A stretch of DNA of 64,000 nt from Jeotgalibacillus soli. GTDB lineage: Bacteria; Bacillota; Bacilli; Bacillales; Jeotgalibacillaceae. Positions within the stretch are counted from its first letter, which is position 1; every line of letters starts with the position of its first letter. Positions 17,504 through 25,604 of the stretch are shown one piece after another. The stretch is taken from the NCBI RefSeq assembly GCF_000829435.1, contig NZ_JXRP01000013.1, positions 62,001 to 126,000 on the forward strand, read 5' to 3'. Under the pieces are notes generated by a model that saw only the letters and a program-made list of their open reading frames with translations, ran no database searches and was not told where the DNA came from. A program made the translations under genes and the position numbers.

Positions 17504-17759
17504 AAACACTGCTTGATGGGTCGTTCTTTTTTTTACCCTTTCTTTTGTTGTAAAAGGTTAATAAAGGTGTTTTAAACAAAAAAGCAATAAATGATAAGCA
17601 TACAACAAGTTCAATAAATTCCATTACTAAAAAGGGATTAAATTCATTATATAAGGATGGTTTTGGATCCAGTCCTAAAGAGACATCCAGTAATAAAGAA
17701 AAGCTCATTAACGAGATCAGCATCAGCATTGTTATACCGAGTATTTTTATTTTTATCAC
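17490..17759 (-). CDS. Small two-helix membrane protein
   Basis: The 89-residue protein has an N-terminal hydrophobic helix (ILGITMLMLISLMSFSLLL), a loop, a second helix (EFIELVVCLSFIAFLF) and a basic, Ser-rich tail. It starts at GTG 17759. Its last 14 bases overlap the convergent paralogue relic. No family is recognised and no conserved motif is visible. It is credible mainly because of its membrane topology and length. Confidence 0.5.
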   Translation of the reverse strand: MIKIKILGITMLMLISLMSFSLLLDVSLGLDPKPSLYNEFNPFLVMEFIELVVCLSFIAFLFKTPLLTFYNKRKGKKKNDPSSSVSTES

Positions 17760-17877
17760 TCCCTGCTTTGTTCATATTTTTTTCAAGTTCTTAAACAGTT
17801 ATGCGCAAAAATAGTTCTTATTTTGTATATGCACATATCTGAAAGGCAATAATGAATAAAAAATAAAGAAAGGTATA

Positions 17878-19533
17878 TTGCCAATGCCTTCATTTTTTAA
17901 ACGACATAAAAGGAAGAAGATTGACAAGGTACATAACAACAAAAAGGAACAAACGAAAAAGGAAGATAGTAAAGAGAATTCCAGCCAAAATGCTGCAGGT
18001 CCCCTTAACCGGTCATTGGCTGCGAATCTTGAGGTCATTAAACAAAAAACAGGGAGCAGCCCGGATGTGATCATACGCAGGTTAATGGTTGGCGGTGGTC
18101 CTCCTGTTGAGATTGCTATTGGATATGTGGAAGGACTCGTAGAGGAGCAATCAGTTAATGATTTTTTAATAAAATCGATTTTAAACAATGATGACATCGA
18201 GGTAAAGAATGGAGAAGAAATCTTAAACAAAATTGAAAAAGATATTATTGCACTTGGGAGCATAGAGCGTGTAAACGATTGGGAAAAATTATTTCAATCG
18301 ATGCTGTCCGGCAAAACCATTATTTTAATTGATGGATCTAGTGAGGCTATAAGCGCCAATACAAGAGGCGGTGAAAAGCGATCGATCCTTGAACCAAGTA
18401 CACAAAATACCATTCGGGGTTCAAGAGAAAGCTTTACAGAAGCCATCGGGACCAATATCGCATTGGTCCGGAGAATTATCAACAATCCTAATTTATGGAT
18501 CGAGCCGAGGAAACTTGGGACTATAACACAAACAGATGTATCAGTTATGTATATAAATGGAATTGTTAAGGATGAAATTGTTGAGGAAGTACGTAAACGT
18601 CTGGATAATATCAAATTGGACAGCATCCTTGAATCAGGATACATCGAACAGATGATTCAAGATCAAACCATGACCACTTTTCCCACCATTTTTCATACAG
18701 AAAGACCGGATATGGTGGCAGGAAATCTCCTTGAAGGCAGGGTTGCGATTTTTATCAATGGGACTCCATTTGTTCTGTTGGCTCCTGCAGTATTTATTCA
18801 ATTTTTTCAAACGCCAGAGGATTATTATATTCGCTCTGATATTGCAACGGCTACTCGCTTCTTACGCGTAATAACTTTCTTCATTTCATTGATGGGACCG
18901 GCGATTTATGTTGCTGCAACAACCTTTCATCAAGAAATGATTCCTACTCAGTTCTTGCTCATAATTGCAGCACAGAGGGATGTAGTCCCTTTTCCTGCAT
19001 TTGTTGAAGCGCTTATTATGGAGGTAACGTTTGAAATATTAAGAGAAGCTGGTATACGAATGCCCAAAATTATTGGTCCTACAATATCAATTGTTGGTGC
19101 GCTTGTGATCGGACAAGCATCTGTACAAGCCGGAATCGTTTCGCCGGCTATGGTCATTGTCGTGTCCATCACAGCGATTGCAAGCTTTGCAACTCCTTCT
19201 TTTCCAATGGCCATTTCCATCCGTTTGATTCGTTTTCTTTTTATGCTATGTGCAGCAACATTTGGGTTTTATGGAATTGTACTTGCATTTATTACACTGC
19301 TTGCACATTTATGCGGTCTGCGGTCATTTGGTGTTCCGTATATGTCTCCTCTTACGCCTTTTATTCCTGAAAATGCAGGTGATACCATTTTTCGGAGACC
19401 TTGGTGGGACTTGAGAGAAAGACCGAGACTAATTGGCAGCAAAAATACTGTTCGAAAAGGGAATAACCAGAAACCGGAACCGCCTGCAGCGCGTGAAATG
19501 AGCTCGAGAAAAGGTGATGGGGATGAGATATAA
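17878..19533 (+). CDS. Spore germinant receptor subunit A (GerA/GerKA family)
   Basis: The 551-residue protein is the A subunit of a Ger-type nutrient receptor in the spore inner membrane. A charged, Asn/Lys-rich N-terminal tail of about 50 residues precedes the soluble GerA domain (NDVIIRRLMVGG.., NPNLWIEPRKLGTIT), then about five membrane helices from residue 300 on, including RPDMVAGNLLEGRVAIFING and TPFIPENAGD. The start is TTG 17878 or ATG 17884, both after AAAGAAAGG. It begins a three-gene operon A-C-B and overlaps the next gene by 20 bases. Forespore expression is expected from the family, though I could not place a sigma-G promoter with confidence. The germinant is unknown. Confidence 0.93.
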   Translation: MPMPSFFKRHKRKKIDKVHNNKKEQTKKEDSKENSSQNAAGPLNRSLAANLEVIKQKTGSSPDVIIRRLMVGGGPPVEIAIGYVEGLVEEQSVNDFLIKSILNNDDIEVKNGEEILNKIEKDIIALGSIERVNDWEKLFQSMLSGKTIILIDGSSEAISANTRGGEKRSILEPSTQNTIRGSRESFTEAIGTNIALVRRIINNPNLWIEPRKLGTITQTDVSVMYINGIVKDEIVEEVRKRLDNIKLDSILESGYIEQMIQDQTMTTFPTIFHTERPDMVAGNLLEGRVAIFINGTPFVLLAPAVFIQFFQTPEDYYIRSDIATATRFLRVITFFISLMGPAIYVAATTFHQEMIPTQFLLIIAAQRDVVPFPAFVEALIMEVTFEILREAGIRMPKIIGPTISIVGALVIGQASVQAGIVSPAMVIVVSITAIASFATPSFPMAISIRLIRFLFMLCAATFGFYGIVLAFITLLAHLCGLRSFGVPYMSPLTPFIPENAGDTIFRRPWWDLRERPRLIGSKNTVRKGNNQKPEPPAAREMSSRKGDGDEI

Positions 19534-20746
19534 AAAAATACTTCTATTTCTATTAATAATATGCATTACCACCATTTCTGGCTGTTGGAACAAAAAGGAG
19601 CTAAACGAATTATCAATTATTTCAGCCCTTGGAATTGATAAAAATGAAGAGGGGGAGTATGTAAAGACATTTCAGATCATTAATCCAAAAAACGTAGCAG
19701 GAGCATTGCAGGGAGGTGGCGGCGGACAAGGGCCTGCTGTTACTGTTTATTCTGCTACGGGTAAAACAATTCTTGATTCTCATTATATGGGCTCCACAAA
19801 AATTTCCCGAAGACTTTATATGGCGCATACCAATTTATTAGTGATCAGTGAAGAACTGGCAAGAGAAGAAGGAATCATCAAAATATTGGATGCCTTTGAA
19901 CGTGACCCTGAAATCCGACCCACCACAACCATTGTCATTGCTCATGAAGCAAAAGCAGAAGATATCGTTAAATCGTTGACAGCAATCGATAATATTCCAG
20001 CTGATAAGGTTGTGAAAACGCTGGAAACATCAGAGAGGGTTTGGGGTGGGGAATTAAAAGTGACGCTTCAAGGTGTCATTAAAAAGCTTACAGATTCGGG
20101 TACAGACCCTTTAATCACAGGAGTTCGCGTAATCGGAGACCCGGAAAAGGGCAAGAAAATTGAAAATATTCAAGCGTCTGAATTGGATGCCACGCTAGAA
20201 GCGGATGGACTGGCGATTTTTAAAAATGGAAAATTAATCAATTGGCTGCATGGTGATAATGCCAGGGGAGCTGTATGGGTACTGGATAAACTAAAAAAAA
20301 CCATAGTGAATCTTGAATGGGAGGGAGTTAAGGATGTTATTGGTTATCAGGTAATGCGACAAAATACAGAAGTTTCAGCTGCTATAAAAAATGAGCAGCC
20401 TGAAATTACTGTACATGTTCGTGCAGAAGGAGATATACGCGAGGTGAGAAATCCGGTTAAGCTGAGTGACCCTGACGTATTGAGGAAGATCGAGAAATTA
20501 GCGGAAAAAGAAATTAAGCGACAAATAGAAGGTTCGGTTGAATTTGCAAAAGAAAATAAGACCGATATCTTTGGATTCGGTGATGAGGTTCATCGCTCCT
20601 ATCCTGACGCGTGGAAAGACTTCGGGAAGGATTGGCAGGAAACGGTCTTCCCGGAAATAAAAGTCGATGTAAAGGTTGATGCCTTTATACGGCGCACAGG
20701 ATTACGAAACAATTCTTACCTCTCTGATTATGAAAATAGCCATTAA
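19514..20746 (+). CDS. Spore germinant receptor lipoprotein subunit C (GerC family)
   Basis: The 410-residue protein begins with a basic start, a hydrophobic signal and the lipobox ISGC (Cys24), so it is an outer-face lipoprotein of the spore inner membrane. The mature part opens WNKKELNELSIISALGIDK, the hallmark of GerAC/GerKC, with domains 1-3 following. GTG 19514 and ATG 19523 are both possible starts and overlap the end of the A gene, implying translational coupling. It partners the A and B proteins in germinant sensing. A glycine-rich insert (GGGGGQG) lies at about residue 66. Confidence 0.92.
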   Translation: MMGMRYKKILLFLLIICITTISGCWNKKELNELSIISALGIDKNEEGEYVKTFQIINPKNVAGALQGGGGGQGPAVTVYSATGKTILDSHYMGSTKISRRLYMAHTNLLVISEELAREEGIIKILDAFERDPEIRPTTTIVIAHEAKAEDIVKSLTAIDNIPADKVVKTLETSERVWGGELKVTLQGVIKKLTDSGTDPLITGVRVIGDPEKGKKIENIQASELDATLEADGLAIFKNGKLINWLHGDNARGAVWVLDKLKKTIVNLEWEGVKDVIGYQVMRQNTEVSAAIKNEQPEITVHVRAEGDIREVRNPVKLSDPDVLRKIEKLAEKEIKRQIEGSVEFAKENKTDIFGFGDEVHRSYPDAWKDFGKDWQETVFPEIKVDVKVDAFIRRTGLRNNSYLSDYENSH

Positions 20747-20766
20747 TGAAAAGGAAGTGACAATCA

Positions 20767-21867
20767 GTGGAACAAGCGAAAATAAGCGCATATCAGCTGT
20801 TTGTCTTAATTGTCATGTTTACGGTAGGGAGCGCTTTAATGCTTCCACTTGCAAGTGAAGTAAAACAAAGTGCCTGGCTTGCTATTCTCTTGGGAATGGG
20901 AGGCGGGTTTTTGTTGTATTTGATCTATCATGGCCTCTATCAATATTACCCTAATATTCTTCCGACGGAATATGTTCAAAAGCTGCTTGGAAAAACGTTT
21001 GGAAGAGTTCTTGGGTTTATCTATATTCTTTATTTTATGTATCTTGCTGCCAGGGTACTAAGAGACTTTGGAGAGATGCTATTAACATTTGCTTATGAAG
21101 ACACTCCATTATTTATTGCAAATGCATTGTTAATCATTGTCATTGTCTATACCGTTCGCAAAGGGATTGAAGTCATTGCAAGAACAGGGGAATTGCTATT
21201 TGTCCTCGCGGGGCTGCTTGCGATTAGCGGCTTAATCCTAATTATTGCTTCAGGTGTGATTGACACAGCGAATTTAAAGCCGGTCCTTGAAAAAGGATTG
21301 GGAGCACTACTAAAGACAACTGCTACTCAAACGCTTTACGTGCCTTTTGGAGAAGTCGTCGTCTTTGCGATGATTTTGCCTTATTTAAATAAATCAGAAA
21401 AAGCCAAACGCGCTGGTTTATTAGCATTGACACTCAGCGGGGTTACCCTGGCTTTGGTTGCGGCAATCAATATTAGTGTTCTCGGTGTAAGCCTTTTATC
21501 ACGATCACAGTTTCCGCTTCTATCCTCCATACAAATGATCCAAATAGCAGGATTTTTGGAACGGCTTGACGTTTACTTTATGCTTACCTTAATTATCGGT
21601 GGTTTTTGTAAAATTGGTATCTATACGTACGTGGCCATTATTGGTACAGCCGATTTGTTTAACATTAAAGAATCATCCCAGCTGTCTTTTCCAATCGGGC
21701 TGATCATTTTACTCTTATCAATCATCATTGCAAGCAATTTTTCTGAACACATTCAGGAAGGGCTGCAGATCGTTACACTTTATATTCTTTTCCCGATGCA
21801 AGTGATCATCCCTGTTTTATTGCTTGTGATTGCTTTCTTTAAAAACAGGAAAAAAAACAATAATTGA
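20767..21867 (+). CDS. Spore germinant receptor permease-like subunit B (GerB family)
   Basis: The 366-residue protein has ten hydrophobic segments and belongs to the endospore germination permease branch of the APC superfamily, the subunit that binds the small nutrient germinant in known receptors. It opens with ISAYQLFVLIVMFTVGSALM and contains ARVLRDFGEMLL. GTG 20767 follows AAAAGGAAGTG; the gap to the C gene is 20 bases. A bidirectional terminator ends the operon. The A-C-B gene order is that of gerK-type operons. Confidence 0.92.
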   Translation: MEQAKISAYQLFVLIVMFTVGSALMLPLASEVKQSAWLAILLGMGGGFLLYLIYHGLYQYYPNILPTEYVQKLLGKTFGRVLGFIYILYFMYLAARVLRDFGEMLLTFAYEDTPLFIANALLIIVIVYTVRKGIEVIARTGELLFVLAGLLAISGLILIIASGVIDTANLKPVLEKGLGALLKTTATQTLYVPFGEVVVFAMILPYLNKSEKAKRAGLLALTLSGVTLALVAAINISVLGVSLLSRSQFPLLSSIQMIQIAGFLERLDVYFMLTLIIGGFCKIGIYTYVAIIGTADLFNIKESSQLSFPIGLIILLLSIIIASNFSEHIQEGLQIVTLYILFPMQVIIPVLLLVIAFFKNRKKNNN

Positions 21868-21884
21868 AGGTTGTGTTGAGCTAG

Positions 21885-21918
21885 AACAAAAAAACCCCTT
21901 TTATAGGGTTTTTTTGTT
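21885..21918. terminator. Bidirectional terminator between the ger operon and the DUF3231 gene
   Basis: Perfect 13-base arms AACAAAAAAACCC / GGGTTTTTTTGTT (21885-21897, 21906-21918). Its last two bases overlap the stop-codon end of the DUF3231 gene. Confidence 0.87.
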
Positions 21919-22426
21919 AACAGTCAGCTTTATAGTGGTGAAGCGGGGGAGGAATGAGCCAGCCTTTTTCTTTATTTAATCGTAGTATTTTTGCACCAAG
22001 AGCAGCTTTTTGCATATGCATTTGTCCATACATGAGCGCGATGTCTTCTCGGATGGATTGCCCCATCATTGTACTGCAAGCAATTAAACCAGCAGCTGCA
22101 TCTTTTGAAATGGCAGCCGCAATCTCAGGGTCTTGAAATCGAGCTCCAACCGGAATATTTTCTACTTGAGCATTTGGCCGAGACGGAGGTGTAGGTGGAA
22201 GACCGACTCCGTTTTCCTTTAATAATGCTTCAATTTGCTCGATTTCCTGCTGGGCTAATCTTAGTCCTTCTTCAATTAATTTTTGAAGATCCACATCACC
22301 AGTATGATTAATGAATGTTTCGTATCCTGCTACCATTCCTTTAGAAGCCAATAAATAAGACCAAGCTCCATATACCTCTCCATAATGCATTGGCTCGTCT
22401 TTTTGATTTCCACTTAAAATGCCCAT
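21917..22426 (-). CDS. DUF3231-type protein
   Basis: The 169-residue protein starts at ATG 22426 after GGAGGATTACG; a longer in-frame start upstream lacks such a site. It is helical throughout and has the pattern of DUF3231/CotF-like four-helix proteins: HYGEVYGAWSYLLASKGMV, LAQQEIEQIEALLKENG, a Pro-rich PPTPPSRPN link, and SIREDIALMYGQMHMQKAAL with conserved Glu/His-like metal positions. The family is common in sporulating Bacilli and its role is not known. The gene lies 63 bases downstream of a WGxxGxxG-tailed peptide on the same strand, probably in one operon. Confidence 0.72.
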   Translation of the reverse strand: MGILSGNQKDEPMHYGEVYGAWSYLLASKGMVAGYETFINHTGDVDLQKLIEEGLRLAQQEIEQIEALLKENGVGLPPTPPSRPNAQVENIPVGARFQDPEIAAAISKDAAAGLIACSTMMGQSIREDIALMYGQMHMQKAALGAKILRLNKEKGWLIPPPLHHYKADC

Positions 22427-22489
22427 CGTAATCCTCCATTTTATCTTTTTTAATTTGTTTATAAAAGTTATGTTCATGTTTTATGTTCT

Positions 22490-22693
22490 TTATTTGTCTT
22501 TTCTTCTTAACCCTAAAAGTCCCGCAAGACCAATTAAACCAATCCAGCCCCAATCTGTGTCATCATCATTTGCATCAGTTTGAACAGCGGTGTCCGGATT
22601 TTCATCTGTATCATGTTGAGCATAAGCTGGCACCCCTGCAAGCATTCCAGTAATGGTAATACAACAAACTAAATAAAAAATTTTGTTGGCCAT
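22490..22693 (-). CDS. Exported peptide with WGxxGxxG C-terminal motif
   Basis: The 67-residue protein has a cleavable signal peptide (FYLVCCITITGMLAGVPAYA), a short acidic mature segment (DTDENPDTAVQTDANDDDTD) and the tail WGWIGLIGLAGLLGLRRKDK. A WGxxGxxG stretch, hydrophobic run and basic end define the WGxxGxxG-CTERM tripartite tail, thought to act as a sorting or membrane-anchoring signal. ATG 22693 follows AAGGAGGAAAACG. So the mature peptide should be only about 25 acidic residues before the anchor. No sorting protease gene is visible nearby. Confidence 0.82.
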   Translation of the reverse strand: MANKIFYLVCCITITGMLAGVPAYAQHDTDENPDTAVQTDANDDDTDWGWIGLIGLAGLLGLRRKDK

Positions 22694-22759
22694 CGTTTTC
22701 CTCCTTCCAAATCATAGTCATATATAGATTGTCCATTTGGGAGTAGATAATTCAAAAAA

Positions 22760-23270
22760 ATGAGAGAGAATCATTTTTTTGAATTTATTTTCAAAAACAA
22801 AAAAATCATCGTTGTTTCTTTATGGAACCCGCAAATAATTGAACGCCTTCCTAAAGAAGTTCCGGCCTATATTACAACTTATAGCTATACAGATCATGTC
22901 ATAAAACAGCTGAAGGCTTTACTAGAAGGTCTGATTAGCTTTAAAGGGAAATCATCAGTGACATTGCTGGAACAAGGAAGCTATACGTATGAACAATTGA
23001 ATACGAATTACTAGCTTTCAAGAATATGATAAAGATCCAAATCAGCTAATTTCACTATGGAATAAAAGTTTAATGAGTACGTTTCCGCTGACAGAGGAAT
23101 TGTTTAAGCGGAATATAATGAATAGCTGGTTTAATCCGTCTGGCTCCTTACCTTACTATGTATCAAATCAGGAGGTGATTGGTTTTCTTATTTCTAAAGG
23201 ACCAAATCAAACGGAATTTTTCAATCAAGATCCAAAGCGAGTATGGCTGAGTTCCTTTCTTGTCGACTAA
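22760..23270 (+). pseudogene. Remnant of a NagZ-type glycosidase C-terminus fused to a GNAT acetyltransferase
   Basis: The first frame reads KKIIVVSLWNPQIIERLPKE..AYITTYSYTD.., like the C-terminal domain of family 3 N-acetylhexosaminidases (NagZ/YbbD), but the catalytic N-terminal barrel is absent. Just before its stop, at 23004, another frame opens RITSFQEYDKDPNQLISLWNK and continues as the first half of a GNAT acetyltransferase, then loses frame after LSSFLVD at 23270. The two parts abut without spacing, so the original may have been one fused protein. The 3' end runs into the convergent PAP2 gene. Family assignments are by motif memory and moderate. Confidence 0.5.
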
Positions 23271-23330
23271 GAGCAGAATCTGCTCGAAACCGATTGAATA
23301 AGTTTGCATGGAAAGTGGGACAGCGCTGCA

Positions 23331-23888
23331 TCACAGTGCTGCTCCGTTTGGTAACTTAATGTCGAACCATACATTTGGAATTCTAAGCATCCGAAAGACT
23401 GGAACAAAAAAATGCGGAAATTTATTGGTCATAATGCCGGAGAAAACCCCTAAAACAGCACTGCCAAGAACATCAGAAGGATAATGATGTCCTACCCAAA
23501 TACGGGATAAGCCTGTCAGTCCGGCAAGTCCAAGCATGACGGATCCAAGCCGGCGTTCTTTTAGAAAAATGGAAGCAGCAACCGCAAAAACAAGCAAGAC
23601 ATGTTTACTTGGAAAAGAAGAATTCATCTTGGAAGGAATAAGTATACCGACACGGTGGTTCATAAAAGGGCGCGGTTTGTTGTAAAAAAACCTAATGAAT
23701 GTGTTAAGAAACAAGGGGAATAAGAGTGAAAGGATTACGTTTTTTGGCGCTTGATTTTGCAGCCATCTGACCCCTAAAATAGCCATAAATACATAGCGGA
23801 TTTTATTGGAAATCATGATCATCAGTGAATCCAATGGAGAATAACGCCCTGCCAATCCATTTATAAAATGAAATAATTTAATATCCAT
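23331..23888 (-). CDS. PAP2 family phosphatase (undecaprenyl-diphosphatase-like)
   Basis: The 185-residue membrane protein has the three-part phosphatidic-acid-phosphatase signature: KPRP at residues 71-74, PSKH at 93-96 and SRIWVGHHYPSD at 128-139. The enzyme would remove phosphate from a lipid pyrophosphate such as undecaprenyl diphosphate outside the membrane, recycling the wall carrier lipid. The usual PSGH is PSKH here, an unusual but not disabling change since the catalytic His is kept. ATG 23888 follows AAGGAGAG. BcrC/YodM-type proteins are the closest relatives by architecture. Confidence 0.83.
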   Translation of the reverse strand: MDIKLFHFINGLAGRYSPLDSLMIMISNKIRYVFMAILGVRWLQNQAPKNVILSLLFPLFLNTFIRFFYNKPRPFMNHRVGILIPSKMNSSFPSKHVLLVFAVAASIFLKERRLGSVMLGLAGLTGLSRIWVGHHYPSDVLGSAVLGVFSGIMTNKFPHFFVPVFRMLRIPNVWFDIKLPNGAAL

Positions 23889-24002
23889 CCAATCTCTCCT
23901 TATTTTAAGATGTACATAATATACCCAAGGAGAAAAGGAATCATGTAGAGCGTGTTCTATGAAAGAAGCCAACCAGGATTCTGGTTGGCTTTACAAGATG
24001 TT

Positions 24003-24140
24003 GAAATTTAAAAACCGTGCGGCCCATTCCTTCGCTTTCCGCCGACGAACGCGAGCCTCCTCATGCAGAAGATCGCTGCACTGCAGGGTCTCTCTCAATC
24101 GTTTTTCCTACGGAGTCTCCAGAATGGGCGGCACTTTATT
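24003..24140. repeat. Bacillus intergenic repeat, diverged copy
   Basis: GC-rich segment with the order TTTCCGC..GAGCCTCC..GGGTCTC..GGAGTCTCC, the same order as the better copy at 63335-63475. It contains no gene. A short low-quality open stretch on the minus strand beyond it (24152-24349) has no ribosome-binding site. Confidence 0.6.
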
Positions 24141-24380
24141 ACGACTGCAAATCAAAAGGCTAATAGAAAGAAGTGGAAAGTAACGATCCACCTTAATGGG
24201 ACAACCTCAAAACAGCAATCGCAATGGTTTCCATTGATCAGCTCGTGGCAATCGATCACTTTCTTCGCTATATCACCTAAATTGATTTTTCCTTCATTGA
24301 TTAGACTGTTTCTTCTTATTGCAATGAAAATGGCGCTAATCAATCCCACCAGTTCTTTAAACTGAATTGCTTCATTAAAA

Positions 24381-25553
24381 TTACAATGTGCCCATCAAAA
24401 CAGATGCGACGATGATCGAAGCAACGGTTACTGTCGTAAATCCTCCAATGAGAAGCGGAGAAAGAATCTGGTCGAAAATATACTTTTCCTCTGCTGGCGT
24501 TCTTCCAGTCGTTCTGCTGATTTCTTCACAGATGATATAATCAGCTGGAAATCCGAACATGGCGGTTAAGGCAACAGGGATGCCTAAGTTTGGATCCCAT
24601 TTGAAGATTTTGGAACCGATATATCCTCCCAAAATAATTCCTGCAGCACCAACAGCTAAGATGAGCGCGACGATAGGCAGGTTAGCAACGAAGTCAGAGA
24701 ATGTTACTGCGTTCATAGAAGGCAAAACAACGAATATGATCCCGACCATCGTAATACCAAATGAATTGGCTCGCTCCATCATCTTATCTCTAAAAACTCC
24801 AGTTAATAGTCCGATAAAACCAATTGCTAATGACCATAAGCTATAATGAATGCCGGTTAAGTTTCCTAAAACGACAGCAATAGCTCCGCCAACAAACAAC
24901 ATGAATAATAGAATAACAGGTGTTGCGTATTTATCGCTTATCAAGTATTTCTTTTCTTTTTTATTTTCGCTGCTATCGGCTGCTGCGGCTGTTTCAGTGA
25001 ATGCGCCTGCAGTAAACTGATCTCTTACTTTAATAGCATATTTTTTCAATAAGTTTGTAGCTAGCGGAAGTCCAACAAAATATTGGAAGGATAAAACGAG
25101 CGCTGCTACTGTGATAATTGAAGTAAGTCCTAATGATTGCAGTTTCTCTGAAGTAATAATAAAGGCAATAATTCCTCCTACTAAGGGACCTACGCCTGAA
25201 ACAGCTGTTTCATAGCCGCTGATTGGTGTAACCACTGCGAGAACAAGAAGGGATGCAAACACAATGCCAAGCAGTGAAATAAGGACGGCTTTGTATTGTT
25301 TCTTTAAAATGGTCATAGGAATAAGTGTTCCCATGTGAACAATCGCTGGTGCGACAATAAGTGCACCAAATACAGAAAGAGTAGAGCTGTCAATAATATC
25401 TGTAGGAAAAAGGCCTGTCCATAAGGCAATTAAATAGCCCATAAAAACGATAAAGAGCATTGGTACTCTTGCTCGAGTAGCGATGGAAATAATTTCGCCT
25501 ACTACGAGTAATGCTAAGACGAGTGCAGCGGCTACAAGTGGTTGATCAAACAT
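24381..25553 (-). CDS. Polytopic membrane protein, DUF3100-like, probable transporter
   Basis: The 390-residue protein has about ten to eleven membrane helices in two halves, split by a hydrophilic Ala/Lys-rich linker near residue 200 (ETAAAADSSENKKEKK). It contains GGIIAFIITSEKLQSLGL and an acidic, conserved-looking FPADYIICEEISRTTG segment. The start ATG 25553 follows ATGGAGGAAACATCA; the earlier ATG overlaps this site. It lies 51 bases downstream of an amidohydrolase gene on the same strand, so the pair is likely an operon importing and cleaving one substrate. The DUF3100 label is from memory and moderate. Transport is inference. Confidence 0.65.
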   Translation of the reverse strand: MFDQPLVAAALVLALLVVGEIISIATRARVPMLFIVFMGYLIALWTGLFPTDIIDSSTLSVFGALIVAPAIVHMGTLIPMTILKKQYKAVLISLLGIVFASLLVLAVVTPISGYETAVSGVGPLVGGIIAFIITSEKLQSLGLTSIITVAALVLSFQYFVGLPLATNLLKKYAIKVRDQFTAGAFTETAAAADSSENKKEKKYLISDKYATPVILLFMLFVGGAIAVVLGNLTGIHYSLWSLAIGFIGLLTGVFRDKMMERANSFGITMVGIIFVVLPSMNAVTFSDFVANLPIVALILAVGAAGIILGGYIGSKIFKWDPNLGIPVALTAMFGFPADYIICEEISRTTGRTPAEEKYIFDQILSPLLIGGFTTVTVASIIVASVLMGTL

Positions 25554-25604
25554 TGATGTTTCCTCCATTTATACAAATGACCTTTTTAAGTTTCATTTGG
25601 TTAT

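Noticed and set aside
24152-24349. Minus-strand open frame (65 codons) beside the intergenic repeat
   Set aside because: No ribosome-binding site, no recognisable family, overlaps repeat-derived sequence at one end.
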